Source: Apostichopus japonicus
Lineage: Eukaryota; Echinodermata; Holothuroidea; Aspidochirotida; Stichopodidae
DNA length: 64,000 nucleotides
Assembly (NCBI RefSeq): GCF_037975245.1
Contig: NC_092575.1
Coordinates: forward strand, 6,979,001 to 7,043,000
Direction: 5' to 3'
Shown: one piece after another, positions 1 to 12,949 of the stretch
Numbering within the stretch: the first letter of the stretch is position 1
How the letters are laid out: each line of letters starts with the position of its first letter
Program-made: the position numbers and the translations under genes
Notes under the pieces: model-generated
What the model saw: the letters and a program-made list of their open reading frames with translations, nothing else
Databases searched by the model: none
What the model was told of the DNA's origin: nothing

Positions 1-260
1 TTCCACCAATGAGACAATCACCATCTCCTTTTTTCTTTTTGTTTGAGATTCCTTGTCAGGTGTTTGAAGAATTTTGCAACATTTTTTTCTCATCGTTGCT
101 ACACGGGGGTTTCATCTTTCATTTTCCCCCGTTTAAGCCCCAATTTTAGGAAGAAGCTTTAAGAAACATGAAATTTAACTGCCATCATCAATTTTGTTGT
201 TTCTAGGAGAGAAAAAAAGTCTCAAAAGTTGTTCACCATGTTAACGCGTTTATATTTATA

Positions 261-262
261 TT

Positions 263-302
<40 letters not shown>
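261..302. repeat. (TA)n microsatellite
   Basis: Alternating TA with a TTTATA lead-in. Confidence 0.95.
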
Positions 303-303
<1 letters not shown>

Positions 304-539
304 ATATTAGTAATACGTATGTAATTTTCGCACATACATCTATAGATATACTCGGTTGCCATCTTTGATTTAAAACTATAAACTTTAATTGTTTAATTAT
401 TCGTCAAATAAATATGTAACCCAAACAAATTGCGGGGTTAGACGATGTTGAAGTAAATTACATTTCCTACAAGTGTTCTTTTTTTGGTTTTCCCAGAGGC
501 GTACTGTTCTTGCTCTCGATTGGGGTCTCTCTCTATCTC

Positions 540-711
540 TTATCTATTCTATCCTATCCTACCTTACCCTATCCTATCCTATCATATCCTATCCTATCCT
601 ATCCTATACTCTCATATCCTATCATATCCTACCCTATCCTATCCTATCCTATCCTATCCTATCCTCTCCTATCCTATCCTATCATATCCTATCCTATCCT
701 ATCTCTATCTC
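540..711 (+). repeat. Pentanucleotide microsatellite (TATCC)n
   Basis: About 34 units of TATCC with occasional CATAT, CACCC or CTCTC variants. Confidence 0.97.
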
Positions 712-722
712 TTACCATTTGC

Positions 723-3170
723 AGGGAGGATAATAAACCAACGCCAAACACGAACATCTTCGGAAATGTTCAGGATTGTCCCAAATTATGAGAATAACAA
801 AAAAACAAAAACAAAAATACGTTATCTTCAAATGAAGACTTTCCCACTTTTCGAAACATGAACACAACCTCTAATTTACTGATTCATCTTTAATTTCAAG
901 CAATTCATTCTTCGTTTCATCGAGAGGGTCCATCGAAAAATTTGATTGATTTTTAATGATGAATTTCTATATAAACTTGTGTGTATTGATGTCAAGAAAC
1001 CGTCGCCATAGTATACTTAAATAGGCCTACGATCATGCCAAAACTGTTTGGTGTAAACTTACCGTATAAACCTGACACTGTTTAATGTTTTGATTATTGC
1101 AATTTTATTTGTTAGATGACTATATGACCGATTTAGTATCTATTTCAAGGGGCCCGACACTGATCGGGGAGGGGGCGGGTGGTGTGGGGAAGGGAGACGA
1201 AGGAGGCGACCGTGACCATAGCTTCAACAATTTTCATCCGTTAGTGGTGGCGATATCGATAGGGATAGGTCTTGTTCCATCCGCCATCTTAAACCTTTTC
1301 CGAAATCTATGAAATATGCGTTTGACGGATCATCAATCACTAAGAGGATGATAATAATATTGATATGATTACAATACCACTGAACATTGCTCTGTACTCT
1401 CCCCACCCCCCCCCCCCTCCCTCACACCCCATCCCATACCCCGCTGCTCCAAACCTGTGTCACAGTCGCTGATTAAAATAATTTTAGGACAACCAACAGC
1501 TCTAAAACCCATGTTTCTTTTACCCTGTTAATTCTCCATGTGCGACCAAATCCCCACCTGCTGCCCACCTTCTATTCATCTGTGTACGTAGGTGTTGTAG
1601 AATCTAGTCACATAATTTCAGGTCAGTTGACTCTTTATAGGTCCACACAATGAGTAAGCTGTTGAACATAAATCCTATCGACTTTTTCTATAGAGTAATT
1701 TTTGTGCGGTCTAGTCTGTATGACTAACTTGCTAGTTAGCCTTAGTAGTTTCATAATAGTCCGTCATGAGTCTAACCTCCATCTCATCTATACTCCCATC
1801 AACCCCCCCTACCCATCCCCCTCCCCCTCCTCTTCAAAATGTATATATGTACACCATAATAACCTCTATCATGTTAAAACATCATCTCAAATATGTTATA
1901 TGACTTTCCATATTTGCCCCTCATCGTTTGATTTAAATTATTTACGAACCCGCATTTTTTTATTTTTTAAATCACATAAATTTTCATCGAAATACGACAT
2001 ATACATCACCACTTGTTGAATTAACATTTATGTGCAGTGTTTGAAAATGTGATTTTAGGCAAAACACGCAAAAAAACAAAGACCGCCTCAATTTTGACCG
2101 TTTCGAACCTTTTTTCCTCCTTTATAATTTTTTTATATAAAATATGTCTCTCCCCCCTAATATCTACGATATTGAAGTACCTCCATGGGACAGACGAAAT
2201 AGTAATTACCCATTTGTTTTTTGTGTAAATTTCCGCATGATTTACAAGATTTGTTTTGATTTCATCTAGTAAAACACATTTTACCAACATGAATTTTTAC
2301 TAACATTACGTGAGAAAAACCAAAGAAAAAGGGCAGCAAATTTTACCCAAAGTGACTGACAAGTGTGAAAGATTGGAACAGGTGTTCTAAGGTCGTTCTC
2401 CAAAAACCGAGAGAATTTTTTTTCTTCTTCTTAGCTTGGCTTTCTTTCATTTTTTCTTCCTTTTTTTTCCTTTTTTTTTTTGTGCAGTTGAGATTGAAAA
2501 GCAAATATGGCTGAAAATGTATTTTGCGATGAAAGGGAGAGAGATTCTTGGCGTTGAGGTTAAGTTCTTTTGACATATAGATAAAAACTGACAAGATCTA
2601 CAACTTCGTTGTTTCATGAAGGCAATGCGAGTGTGTGCATGTGTGTATTATTGCTCGTATTTTTCTGTCCAATCACTATGGCAACCGGAGGCTGTTTGGT
2701 CAAGAATATCGTCATTCAAAGAATATAGTTTTAATCAGTATCTATATCACTATATACTTCACTACAGCCATGAAGGTCGGGTGGGTGGATCATGTGCCCC
2801 CCCCCGTTCCCCCTTCACACCCCACCGACCACCATCCCCTCCCCATTATATTTATTCTCGGTCATGTTTCTCACGCGGGTGTCGGGGTCCCTGTGAAATG
2901 AAACTTGAATGGTTTTAAGTTGGTGGCCGTTAATCGTTATGGAATATTAGCATCGAAAAACATCGGAGAATTGATCAAGTTGTTTGTATCTCATACCCCA
3001 GGCTTTATCTTGGGGTTGACTTTTCTTACCTCACTCTCAACTACCGTGATCATTATCTATAATAAACCACCAAATTGTTTACATGGGGTTAGGTCTTAGC
3101 TTATTTGTATATGACTTCTTAGAAGAAAAGTTGTTCTTGTCATTTATAAGTGTCTGTAGGCACAAAAAAA
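723..3170. other. No recognisable gene
   Basis: AT-rich sequence with C-rich runs (about 1400-1440, 1800-1830, 2795-2840) and poly-T/poly-A stretches. The open frames here have no recognisable family. Confidence 0.6.
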
Positions 3171-3177
3171 AACAATT

Positions 3178-3478
3178 GTTAACGTAGTAAAACGTTGTAT
3201 AATGTAGTGTAACGTAGTATAACGTAGTAAAACGTAGAATAACGTAGTGTAACGTATTCAAACGTAGTATAATGTAGTGTAACGTATTACAATGTAGTGT
3301 AACGTAGTGTTATGTAGTATAATGTAGTATACGTAGTGTGACGTAGTGTGACGTGGTATGACATGATTTGACGTGGGTATGACGTGTGTGACGTGATGTG
3401 ACGTGATGTGCGGTGGTGTGACGTGGTGTGATGTGGTGTGACGTGGTGTGGTGTGACGTGGTGTGATCCTGTTAAACG
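3178..3478 (+). repeat. Degenerate ACGTAGTRTA / ACGTGGTGTG minisatellite
   Basis: Units of 5 and 10 bp shift from AACGTAGTGT on the left to GACGTGGTGT on the right, a gradual sequence drift along the array. Confidence 0.95.
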
Positions 3479-3589
3479 TTTGCAACGTGATTTTTTTTTT
3501 TTTTTGCACTCTAAGCATGTTATTTAAAGCTATAAGACTTATTTCTGTCTTATTGAGTTTTGTGTTTCCTCTAAGGAACTAAACCTACT

Positions 3590-3700
3590 AGGCTGCGTTT
3601 TAGACTAAATAGTCCAACCACTTTGATTGGTGAGCCTCGATTGTTTAAAGGGTCATTTCTCGATCTTTAAAAGTGACATAGATATACGACCTTGGACTAC
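3590..3700 (+). repeat. Dispersed repeat family B, copy 1
   Basis: Contains TTAGACTAAATAGTCC, TGAGCC and TTTAAAGGGTCATT in the same order as 8925-9030 and the inverted copies at 54.1 and 62.8 kb. Confidence 0.55.
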
Positions 3701-4252
3701 AACGCATCTTTACAAATATATCACAATTAGTTATTTTCATAAGCGCACCTTTTACGCATGTCAGTATGCATACATATCAGGGTTTCACGTAGAAAATCAC
3801 ATATAAGAGTGCATTCCACCCCATTCACCCAAACCCACCCATCCAACCTCCCCACCTCTCCCCTTCCCTCCCCTCCCCTTCCCCTCCCCCTTTCATGCAA
3901 GTTCAGCAAAAATAAAATTCCTAGCCGTACCATGAGGTATACTTAATAAATTGAAATGATTTACATATGGTGCAAACAAATCTAAAATCCCTCGAAACGT
4001 AGCCAGAACGCCGCGATATTTTATATTGTTCATATCGATGATATCGGTGCGAAACATTCACTATAGGCTAAATATATTGCTACGTTATGTGCCTAAGATA
4101 AAGTGATATAGCGCCTCAATCCGTTCACAATGACATGCAACTTTTCATCAGTTGAATCCGGTGGAGTATAACTATTTATAGAGTTTCAGGTTTCGGGGAA
4201 ATCACGTTTTGGTAGAATTACACGCGCACATGAGATAATTCTGGTCACTCCT

Positions 4253-7200
4253 TATTAGGCCATCAGCTGAAGCTCAAAATGTGGCTGTAAAATCAGTTTC
4301 GTTCCAGCAACACCGGGTCTAGACTTTTAATGCATTTTTGGGTAGTTTAATGCATCACAAACATTATATCAAAAGTTCTCCAAAAAATTTCCTGCAGTAT
4401 TTTTGTAAGAAACCCTTGAAATTGGATATGTTATGTAGACATTACGTGCTACGATGCTATGTATTAGGAACACATGTGCTAACGTTAGATTTGGTACAGT
4501 GGTGCATACATACCACTCTTTTCTTATATGTTAAATTACGACTGATATATTTTTTTTGTATAATAGTTGGGTCAGGGTAACAAGAATGGTGGAAGAGGAT
4601 TCTGGTCTAAGGGTCGGTGAGGGTTGTTTTCAGGCATTACAAGTTGTGCCCCCCCCCCTCCATTTTCGCCAAAATGGTAAAAAATCACATTTTCAACTTT
4701 GAAATATGAAATACAATTTTTGCACATTATAACTTAAGGGTTTTAATTATAAAAATGTACCACTTTTAATAAACTCAGATATAATGCTTTGTAATAAATC
4801 AAATATTTTTAGATTTTCCCCCTATGTTATGAATGCATTTCGTCTGTGCATGTATGCGTAAATATACACATATAATGAAAAGTTCCTCTCCATAATTGTT
4901 ACACTCCCCATCCAAACTGTTTTACAAATGCGACCCCCTCCCCCTCTACTTTACATGTAGCTAAATCCCTAGTTACAATGAGATGTACCAATGCCCCAAG
5001 ACCAGTGAGCTATTTCTTTTGTATAAATCAATATATAAGTTGGCACACTAAGACGTCATGGCATATCGTAGATGTGAAATAAAGTTATAGTCGGTATATA
5101 TCCGTTACCTTAGTACTCTTTCTACAGTCTTCTGCAAAACTAGGTACTTTCTCCTTGTTACTGAAACGACATGTTTATAATTCGTATTCGTGCAAAAAGA
5201 GTTTCCAAGGGAGTTAACGTATAAAAGAAAAGATCGACAAGGTTTCGAATGGTATTTTGAATAATAATAGTTCTATATTCTACAAATAATATGAATAATA
5301 AAGGTGAATGGTACAAATAAGTGAATAACGAAGACAGTTAACTTAAGCCCCAGATAGAAAGAAATAATGTATCTATTAAGACTGGGTCGATACACTCAAT
5401 GGTGTAGTAGAGCTGGGCCTTTGCGATGATTCAAGATACAGGTTCTTCATCAAAAGGCGCGGCGCGGAATTAATAAGTGATTAAAAGTTCATCCAAGGAC
5501 AGTTGTACTAGTCTTAACAGTATCCACTTCAATTCACTGCATGGTAGTCAGATATGGTATGGAAAAGGGAAAGTCTATTCCGTAGTAGAGGTGAAGATAA
5601 TTAGATGAAATAAAAGTCACTAAAGACTTGAATATCCTTCAGTCAAAACTTGAACAGATGCACAGAACATATTAACAATATGAATAAAACAGGTAACGAA
5701 ATGTTACGGCAAACAATAAAGAACCGTGATATTGGAACAGGGTCAGGGGCGATGGTTCCCCAACAACAGTATATAAACCTTTGACTGGTTTCAGGACGCG
5801 GTATTTGCGTCATCGTCATCAGTAAATGTAGTTGTGAATATGCAAGAGGTAAAGCATGCCCATAACACCCTCCTCCCCCCTCCCCTCCCCTCTCAAAAAA
5901 AAGTGTGATTTGAAGAAAATGTGGATATTTATCAAAGGTGTCTGGTAGGTAGGGTAATCTATGTAAAACTACTAATAGCTAAAATTAATATATGAATAAG
6001 ATCATGTTTTCTGGTTCCTTTAAACTCTGGGGAACAAAATAATGACAACATGACTTTGAAAAAGTTAACCCTCTTCACAAACTTCAAACTTGATTAAAAT
6101 TTCAGACTAAGATATCAAGATTTAACACCATCACAGTTCATCCTCTAAATCATCTTCCCCTGCATCAACAATCTCAACATCTTCTTGGAAGTTGCTGCAA
6201 TTTCTATATTTACATAGGTCTGTACACGGTAGTTGTGCATTCATTCAGGAACATCTTCCTTTAAGACATTTGCCGACTCTACAGCTACTGCTGACACACT
6301 GAAGCAAAACATCTGGGTCAGGTGGCTTCGTCATCCAAGTGATTATAAGGTCATCATTTTCAAGTTTCCATCCATGTCCCTCTGGTGAGAGTGCATCAAT
6401 CCTTTGCTGCAATGCCCTACTGTGAATAGCAGCCTGGTTGGTGCAGCGCTTAACATGCTGGATCAGAGCATCTTTTGTTGGTGGTAAACTCTGCTCTGAG
6501 GAGGAGATGAACAGAACACCTTGTACCATGAAATTGGATATTTTTGAGTCTCACATTTTATGATGGGGTACCAATATATTTACAATTCAGCTAGAAATAT
6601 GTTGCAAATTACTTTAATAATTTCAATGGAAAGATTAACCTGATATTGCATCTCAAAGCGTTTAGAGAATTTTTTAATTTTCCTTGGGGGAGGACCCCCA
6701 TATTCCAAAAGTCCTAGATCCACCCCTGAACACTCAATGAACCACACATTGAAGAGAGTACTTTACCTTTCAAGATCTGTATGTCTTCCTTGTCAAGAAT
6801 TGTATCTAGTTTCTTCAACATAGAGAGTGGTACCTCACTTCAATGGCAACACGGTCTTTTCCTCTAATATTCATAAAATCTGGGCTCATCTTTTTTCCGC
6901 TCTGCTGCTTGTCGAAGCAATACCTTAATAAAATGAAATAAAAAAAGCAAATTGTTTTGCATTTTCTGTTGATCAAAATGTAAGTTTGAACAAATAAGAA
7001 CTAAGGCAATTTTATTTATATACCATGTGATCTGCTCATCTTCTATGGACAAACAAAGACACATTCAAATTTTGCAAACCAGTGTCATGCAAAAAAGAAT
7101 TAAAACAGGCTTTTTTTGACAGTACAGTACATTATCTCTTAATGTTATGGTTTAAATTATACAATGGTAGATTATATCTGTTACTAATAATAAAGGAGAC

Positions 7201-8355
7201 AGATACTTGTTCATTTTGGTAAAGCTAGACAGGCTGACCATAAGACCTTGCAAACCTAACCTTATTGCACCTTTGTTACACTTATTTTTCTAACTAATAT
7301 AATATCTCTATCATTCAAATAAAGGGCCACAGTAAGAAAACTATGAAGCCTGTATTTAACACTTAGGCTAGTGCCCAGATGGAGAATTTGAAACAAATTT
7401 CCGTTCCTACCACCATATAACAAAACAAATCAGATGACCATGCCACTAATTATATTATGTTCAGGTCCAACACTGTGCCCTTTGACTTGGATTATATCCC
7501 TTAAGAGCTACTGATCTTGCATTATGCAACTTCTTCAAGTAAAGTCGTGTAGTATGCTTAGGCTTACCTCCATCGAAAGTCTCTGCCTGCTGCAGCTTGT
7601 CCCGTTTGCAACGCCTAGTAATGTATTGTTTCTTTTCCCACATATAATAAATTGAACAGGCAATACACCAGAGCTTCTGCTTGGTTTCCTCGATCTTTTC
7701 CGTCAATTCTTCGTTTAAAATCATATGGGGTCTCCTCTGGAACTGTCCGTTTTCTTGCAGCAATGTGCTTGCTATCAATGAACCGCCTGTAACACTTATC
7801 GTGGAACCCCATCATACTATGCTGTTGAACACACGCTTGATCGTAGTAGGCCATGGAGTAATCAGTAGTACGGCGATATCACTGTCTCCGCCGCTAAGAT
7901 TAAGCCAATCTTTAGCGCAGGAAGTAACTTTAGTCCATCGTTTATTCGTCAGTGCCTTGAATGCTTCAAATTTTACAGATTCAATGTGCACTGAGCACTG
8001 TAGATTTCCGTGTGTCGGAGACTGACTAGCGCCCGTGGGAGCCGCCATGTTTGTTGTTTTCTACAAAGATTGCACGCAGAACTCATGGCTCATTGGACAA
8101 TTCATATCACATGGTACAGATATCTCACTGGCGCACAACTTTTGAACGTAAAACGGCAAGTTTCTTAACATACGCAATAAAAAATATAGTTCGATCTTTC
8201 GAGCGGAATTGCAAAAAAACTGCAGGAAAGTACATGGAGAACTTTTGGATCATTAATCTTAATTAATTTATGTATTCAATGCTGTAGAGAAATTTTAGAC
8301 CCGCAGTTGCTGGAACGAAACAAGCGAATTTCGACCTTCAGCTGATGGCCTAATA
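4253..8355. mobile_element. Putative DNA transposon (4.1 kb) bounded by imperfect inverted repeats
   Basis: The sequence at 4253-4320 recurs inverted at 8297-8355. Shared blocks are TATTAGGCCATCAGCTGAAG, GTTTCGTTCCAGCAAC and GGGTCT, in the same order, with a variable middle. The arms enclose a broken cysteine-rich gene on the - strand (6131-8048). No clear target-site duplication was found, so the true ends and superfamily are unknown. A right-hand hAT-like end (ending CCACCCCTG) lies near 6729 without a recognised partner. Confidence 0.45.
6131..8048 (-). pseudogene. Broken multi-exon or frameshifted gene of an unrecognised repetitive family with Cys-rich C-terminus
   Basis: Reading leftwards from 8048, one frame starts MAAPTGASQSP and contains a CSVH motif. 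A one-base frame change near 7855 leads into GFHDKCYRRFIDSKH, a His/Cys motif resembling zinc-finger-like modules in repetitive invertebrate proteins. A further segment runs from 7778 to 7461. Near the end, 6529-6245 reads LPPTKDALIQHVKRC and SSCRVGKCLKGRCS, then after another frame change near 6245 continues PCTDLCKYRNC with an acidic tail, stopping at 6131-6133. The Cys pattern is typical of the C-terminus of a family seen in many copies in marine invertebrates (from memory, unnamed). The frame breaks argue that it is dead. It sits within the inverted-repeat-bounded segment. Confidence 0.5.
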
Positions 8356-8924
8356 GCGCAGATTTCGCTCACAGAAATTGTCGAATATGTGTGAATTATG
8401 GGCCAACATTCAGCCGCAATATTCGAAGCAAGTGCTTGCGAGAATTCTTTATCGGAAAATTGCCTGGTTTGTTGTTCCACGCCTGAAGTTGTATGAATAT
8501 AAAATCCTGCTTAATTGACATCTAATTATATTCATCACAGAGGTTCACTTTGTTCCCGTTATTTGATTATATATTCGTAACCATTGTACGCTCAACAATA
8601 TGCAACAACGTAACACAAAGTGAACAGTGCTTGGGGAAGGATCTGATTAAATTTCACAAGTATTTTGAGACGGTCTTCATGAAGCCGTTTGACCTCGTGC
8701 CAACCATCACGAAATATGAAAGTGTATTTGTTTTTGTTTTCCTTCATAATTAGCACATTTGGTATTTGTTATCCGTTGTGAACTTTCACTTACCGCCATT
8801 TGTCCTAACCACAAACTTGTATTTACATTGTAAACATGTTATTTTAGGCCATAAAAAATGTATGTTTTCTCTCTTTGAATCATTTTGTGCTGAATCTGAG
8901 AAACTGACCTATAATGGTCTGTCG

Positions 8925-9030
8925 TGTTAGACTTTATAAGTAGTCCATCCACTTAAATCGTGATGAGCCTCAGATGTTTTAAAGGGACATTTTTAAGAAC
9001 TTAAAATGGTGGTGTAAAAATACAACCTGC
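8925..9030 (+). repeat. Dispersed repeat family B, copy 2
   Basis: GTGTTAGACTT, AGTCCATCCACTT, GATGAGCCTCAGATG and TTTAAAGGGACATTTT match the family B order. Confidence 0.55.
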
Positions 9031-9893
9031 ACTGAAAGCAGTGGTTGTTAATAGTCATGAATAGCCATGAATAGTTATAATATACCAAATTTAAATTTAA
9101 AGATACAAATAGCGTATTTTGTTAATTCACACAGCCCCCCCCCCCAAGGTAAACTTGATTTTGTGAGCTTGATATTGGAAGCTTGATATTGTTAGCAGTG
9201 GTCGTTTTTTGGGGTTATGGATTTGCCATATTGAGTACAAGAATCCTGTTGCTTGTGAGGTCAAGTCTCATTTGAGGTCACCAGAGGTCAAACTCTGAAA
9301 ATCCTTTAACATGATATCTAACGATGGGAATCGTTGATACTTCTCATACTTGGTGTGTGGATGCATCACATTGAGTACAAGACCCCTGTTGTTTTGGGTA
9401 GAGGTGTGACATGTATTGCCACATCCAGTAGACTGACCTGTGTTTACCATGCCATAGTGTAATTGAACATCAACATAGTGGTTCGGGCCATTTATATTGC
9501 AACAGCTATTTCTGGTTTATAGGGTGTGAAGACTCGCGCAAAGAGAAACGTCTCATGCCTGTAATCTGACCTAGTTTCGAATGAGGCGTAACAGAAGTGT
9601 GAGACACCACCATCGATCCCAGAAAATACACACAGCTTGCTACCGTCGTTAATAAGACACTAGTGTACAGTCAGTACATACAACTGCGGTCAATACCCAC
9701 AGCACAGTGTACAAAAACGATACAGCGATGGACATCTCAGGTCCAGCTAAAAATAACAAGGTATCACGTTTCAGTACTGTCTCATGAATTTTGTAGCGAC
9801 AAGAGAAGAACTTCACTTGCAAGCAACGGAAAGTTAACTTTTTAAAGATGGCGGCACGCTGTTTGGTGCGAGTCTTCAATGCCTTTTAAAGCA

Positions 9894-9969
9894 GAAGTCT
9901 ATAGTGCAATGAAGCCATCGAAACCTTACTGCGTTTCGCCATTCTGTTTAGTTTTGCACTATAGACTTC
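9894..9969. repeat. 16-bp perfect inverted repeat with 44-bp spacer
   Basis: GAAGTCTATAGTGCAA at 9894-9909 and its exact inverted copy at 9954-9969. It could be a small MITE; no target duplication was found. Confidence 0.6.
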
Positions 9970-10618
9970 GGCGTATGTGTAATGGAAGTTCATCAAGAAG
10001 GTAATTTTTGAAATAAGTAGCATGTGTTTCTTCTTTTAATATAACACTTGTGGATTATTGTTAACAAGAGCGACATCATTTCATGAAAACAATAAAGCTG
10101 AGAAGGTTACGTGCATATGAAGGGAGTCAAATTGGTGGATAGAGGAGATTTGGTGCATTAGGGAAGGCTACAGATCAGAAATATCCGGACATGTTTCTCT
10201 AAAACTAGAGTCAATTTTTGAGCTCGATTTATACAACAACATGGTTCAAGTTTATTTTCAAGAAAAAAATAAAAATCTCAAATTTGCGTTAGAGCCAAGA
10301 TTTATATGTTATCGATTGATCCTTCAACCTCTTTTCCCTCCTCCTTTTGTGTTTTGTTTTGGAGGAGGGGGATGGGGGTGGGTTGCTGTAAAAAAGTGAA
10401 AAGTATACACTCTCAACGTATAGGGTATCGGGGGGGGGGGGGAATGAATAATTCACTGATCCCCAGAACTTAAGAAAGTATTTCATTCTGTCTTTGTTGA
10501 TGCATTGATACAATTTGACATTAATATTGTTGTTGTTTTTGCTTTTGGTTCGATTCCCTGTTGACATTCAAATTGAGCCACAATGTTAATAACTAAAGTT
10601 ATACACTTCAATAGCATG

Positions 10619-10700
10619 GTGTATGCACGTATGCACGTATGCACGTATGCACGTATGCACGTATGCACGTATGTACGTATGTACGTATGTATGTATTTTA
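10619..10700 (+). repeat. Octamer microsatellite (GTATGCAC)n grading to (GTAT)n
   Basis: About eight units of an 8-bp motif followed by GTACGTAT variants. It abuts the 3' side of the minus-strand SINE and may be its tail. Confidence 0.9.
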
Positions 10701-10925
10701 GATCCTCATGCAAGCAGGAATTCGCGAAGAAGCCTCATTGGCTTATCAAAGCCGCAAGCTGACCGAAGTCAGTCTCTTACATTCATATTTATAGTCTATG
10801 ATTATGAATTCTCAATTGTCAACAACTCTTTAACTGGTAGACATACATTAATCATGGAGTGACTCGAACCGGCGACCTTATGATTGAAAGGCACCGGCGT
10901 TAACCACTGAGCTAACACTCCTCAA
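10690..10925 (-). mobile_element. tRNA-derived SINE with short-repeat tail
   Basis: On the - strand, 10921-10856 is a tRNA-like head: box A TTAGCTCAGTGG, an anticodon-like arm CCTT/AAGG, and box B GGTTCGAGTC, with partly matching acceptor ends. The T-stem does not pair properly, so it is not a functional tRNA. A tRNA-unrelated body follows to about 10700, containing a GACTGACTTCGGTCAGC hairpin. The 3' side runs directly into an 8-bp tandem repeat (10621-10690), as SINE tails often do. Confidence 0.65.
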
Positions 10926-11158
10926 TTGGAGCTAACACTCTTAAGAACATTATTATGTTGCTTTGTCTCTTATTGACATAATTGACAGTGAACGAATATT
11001 GTTTCCATGGCTTTCTAGTTGATGGCGCAACGTTTGTTTATGCCACTGGCGGATCCAGGGCCTTTGTTTGGGAGGGGCCAAAGTGGCGTTAGAGTGATAT
11101 GGGGGAGGGGTCTAAGGGGAGGGGGTGGAAAATTTTCTATTGCTGAATGCCCTCAGAT

Positions 11159-12060
11159 CAGCGGCGTAACGATGAGTCTGGGTGCCCCTGGGTCCAGGGA
11201 AGGAAGGGCCCCCCTGGCTGCTGCGGAGAATCAACCGATGTGCGCGGAGCGCACATCACGAGCGCGGAGCGCGAAGTCCCAAAGGCGTGGGTCCAGGGCC
11301 CGCCTTAGGGCCCTGGAAGCTCTGGGGTTCTACAAGCTCTCTGGTGTAATCTAAGCCGTATATGGAACATTTCGTGGTGATTTTATCGACTGAGATTTTG
11401 GGGAAAATCTGCGTTCATAGACACATTTTTGGTCCGCCTTGTCTGTCATACTGGGAACATGAAAAAATGTGTTGCAAAGCTAGAATACATTAAGAGATTG
11501 AAAGGACAATAAGACCAAATGACCAATGTCCAATTAACATCAACATGTATATTTCCACCCGTGGCGTAACTCCTGTGGACAAATGGTATCCAAGTTCCCG
11601 AGAACTTGGAAAGGCTAGAGCTTGAATTTACTGAGCCTGGCCTTCTTGTCAGCAAACATATCGACTAGTCCATCTATATCAAGTGACCATGCCTCCTCGC
11701 TCTCCATGGAAAGGATAGCCAGCGAATCCAGCCGATCTTGAGAAATGGTTGAACGTAGGTAAGTCTTGATTAGCTTCAACTTGGAGAATGATCTTTCTGT
11801 GGTCGCCACTGTGACTGGAAGTGTAATAAATAGGACCACAGCCGATAACAGCTTTGAGTAGGTACTAACGTCACACAGAAAAATATGTCCATTGTCTCGT
11901 TTATAGTTTCTTTTCCAACGAAAACGTGCCGTTTCAAAAAAAGAAAAGAAAAAAAAAGGGTACCCCTCTTCTAAGTTCTGTACATCAGTGCAGCGGGGGC
12001 CCCCTTTGGTCGGGGGCCCCTGGGTTTGCCCCGTCCGAGCCCATAGGCGTTACGCCGCTG
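11159..12060 (-). mobile_element. Inner hAT element inserted in the outer hAT
   Basis: Perfect 13-bp inverted termini CAGCGGCGTAACG (11159-11171 and 12048-12060) are flanked by an exact 8-bp duplication CCTCAGAT (11151-11158 and 12061-12068). The 902-bp element keeps only the transposase C-terminus on the - strand, so it is an internally deleted derivative. Confidence 0.93.
11615..11839 (-). pseudogene. hAT transposase C-terminal dimerisation domain fragment
   Basis: The 74-residue frame contains PVTVATTERSFSKLKLIK and LRSTISQDRLDSLAILSME, the conserved hATC dimerisation segment near the C-terminus of hAT transposases (ZMYM1-like group). The DDE catalytic core and the BED finger are missing. 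It lies inside the TIR-bounded element at 11159-12060, in the orientation expected for its transposase. Confidence 0.9.
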
Positions 12061-12949
12061 CCTCAGATGCAATTTGGTGCGACAAAAGTGTACAATGGTG
12101 ATGTTAATTTACTTCTAAAAAAATGTTTCCCAGGTGTAATTTTCTAAAATATTTATAAAACAAAGTTGGGATCATCTTTCTCAAAAATTTTTATTTTTCA
12201 TAGGTTATAAATTTCTTACAACCAGCCTGTAACTGCAAAATGGTGATAAACTGTAAATCCTCATGCTCATACATTTAATTTTAAACCAGAAAACGTAAAG
12301 GTTTAGACTAGTCTACCACTGCTATCCCTCTCGATTTTTTTTAATTTCCAATCATATGATTCAGCGGATGTTCGGAAACACTTTTTGGCTCACCTTTTGG
12401 GGGGGGCATGGCCCCCGTTGGCCCCCCCTTGGATCCGCCAGTGGTTTATGCTGAGTTGCCTAAATGTTTAAGTTCATCGCAAGTTCAAAAAGTCATGACA
12501 GGAGTTTACCGCCTGGAAACTCCCTTTCTATACTAACAAAAAGTGACACCAGGGCGAGGAAGTCTGCACTTGGGACATTAAAGGTATGCTGTATTGGCCG
12601 AAATTATGCTAGATATTCAAATATGGTCATCTTTGATCCAAATTCTTTAAACCGTTTCGCCTATATTACAACCTTCGAGGACATTTTTCTCACTGAGACA
12701 TTCAGTCATCTTTTGTGTTCCTTAAAAATCGTATGAGAACAATTTGGAGAGTAAAGACTTCCAGAAAAGTACTTTTAGAAAACTTATAGCAATTCAAGCG
12801 TGTATTAATTTGGGGTCTATACTGACACTACAGGGCACTACAGGGTTATCAAACTCGGTGATGTAAATCCAAATTGGCTTGCCATCACTCGTCAAGCTAC
12901 AGAAATGTATTACGCGTTACATGTGTTTTTATACGAGAAGTATACATAT

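Larger units (their letters stand above)
11044..12443. mobile_element. Outer non-autonomous hAT-like element with 8-bp target duplication
   Basis: Perfect 14-bp terminal inverted repeats CACTGGCGGATCCA (11044-11057 and 12430-12443) are flanked by an exact 8-bp direct repeat GTTTATGC (11036-11043 and 12444-12451). Eight-base duplications and such termini are typical of hAT transposons. Without the nested element and its duplicated site, it is about 490 bp. Its interior shares the TCTAAGGGGAGGGGG block and the CCTCAGATGCAATTTGGTG block with copies at 30.9 and 53.1 kb. Confidence 0.9.

Noticed and set aside
473-861. Three overlapping open frames of over 85 residues rich in SYPIL repeats
   Set aside because: They are readings of a pentanucleotide microsatellite, which is open in all three frames.
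7681-8025. 114-residue + strand frame opposite the broken Cys-rich gene
   Set aside because: Antisense shadow; the - strand carries the recognisable His/Cys motifs.
10856-10921. Functional tRNA on the - strand
   Set aside because: Good box A and box B but the T-stem does not pair and the length is short; a SINE head fits better.
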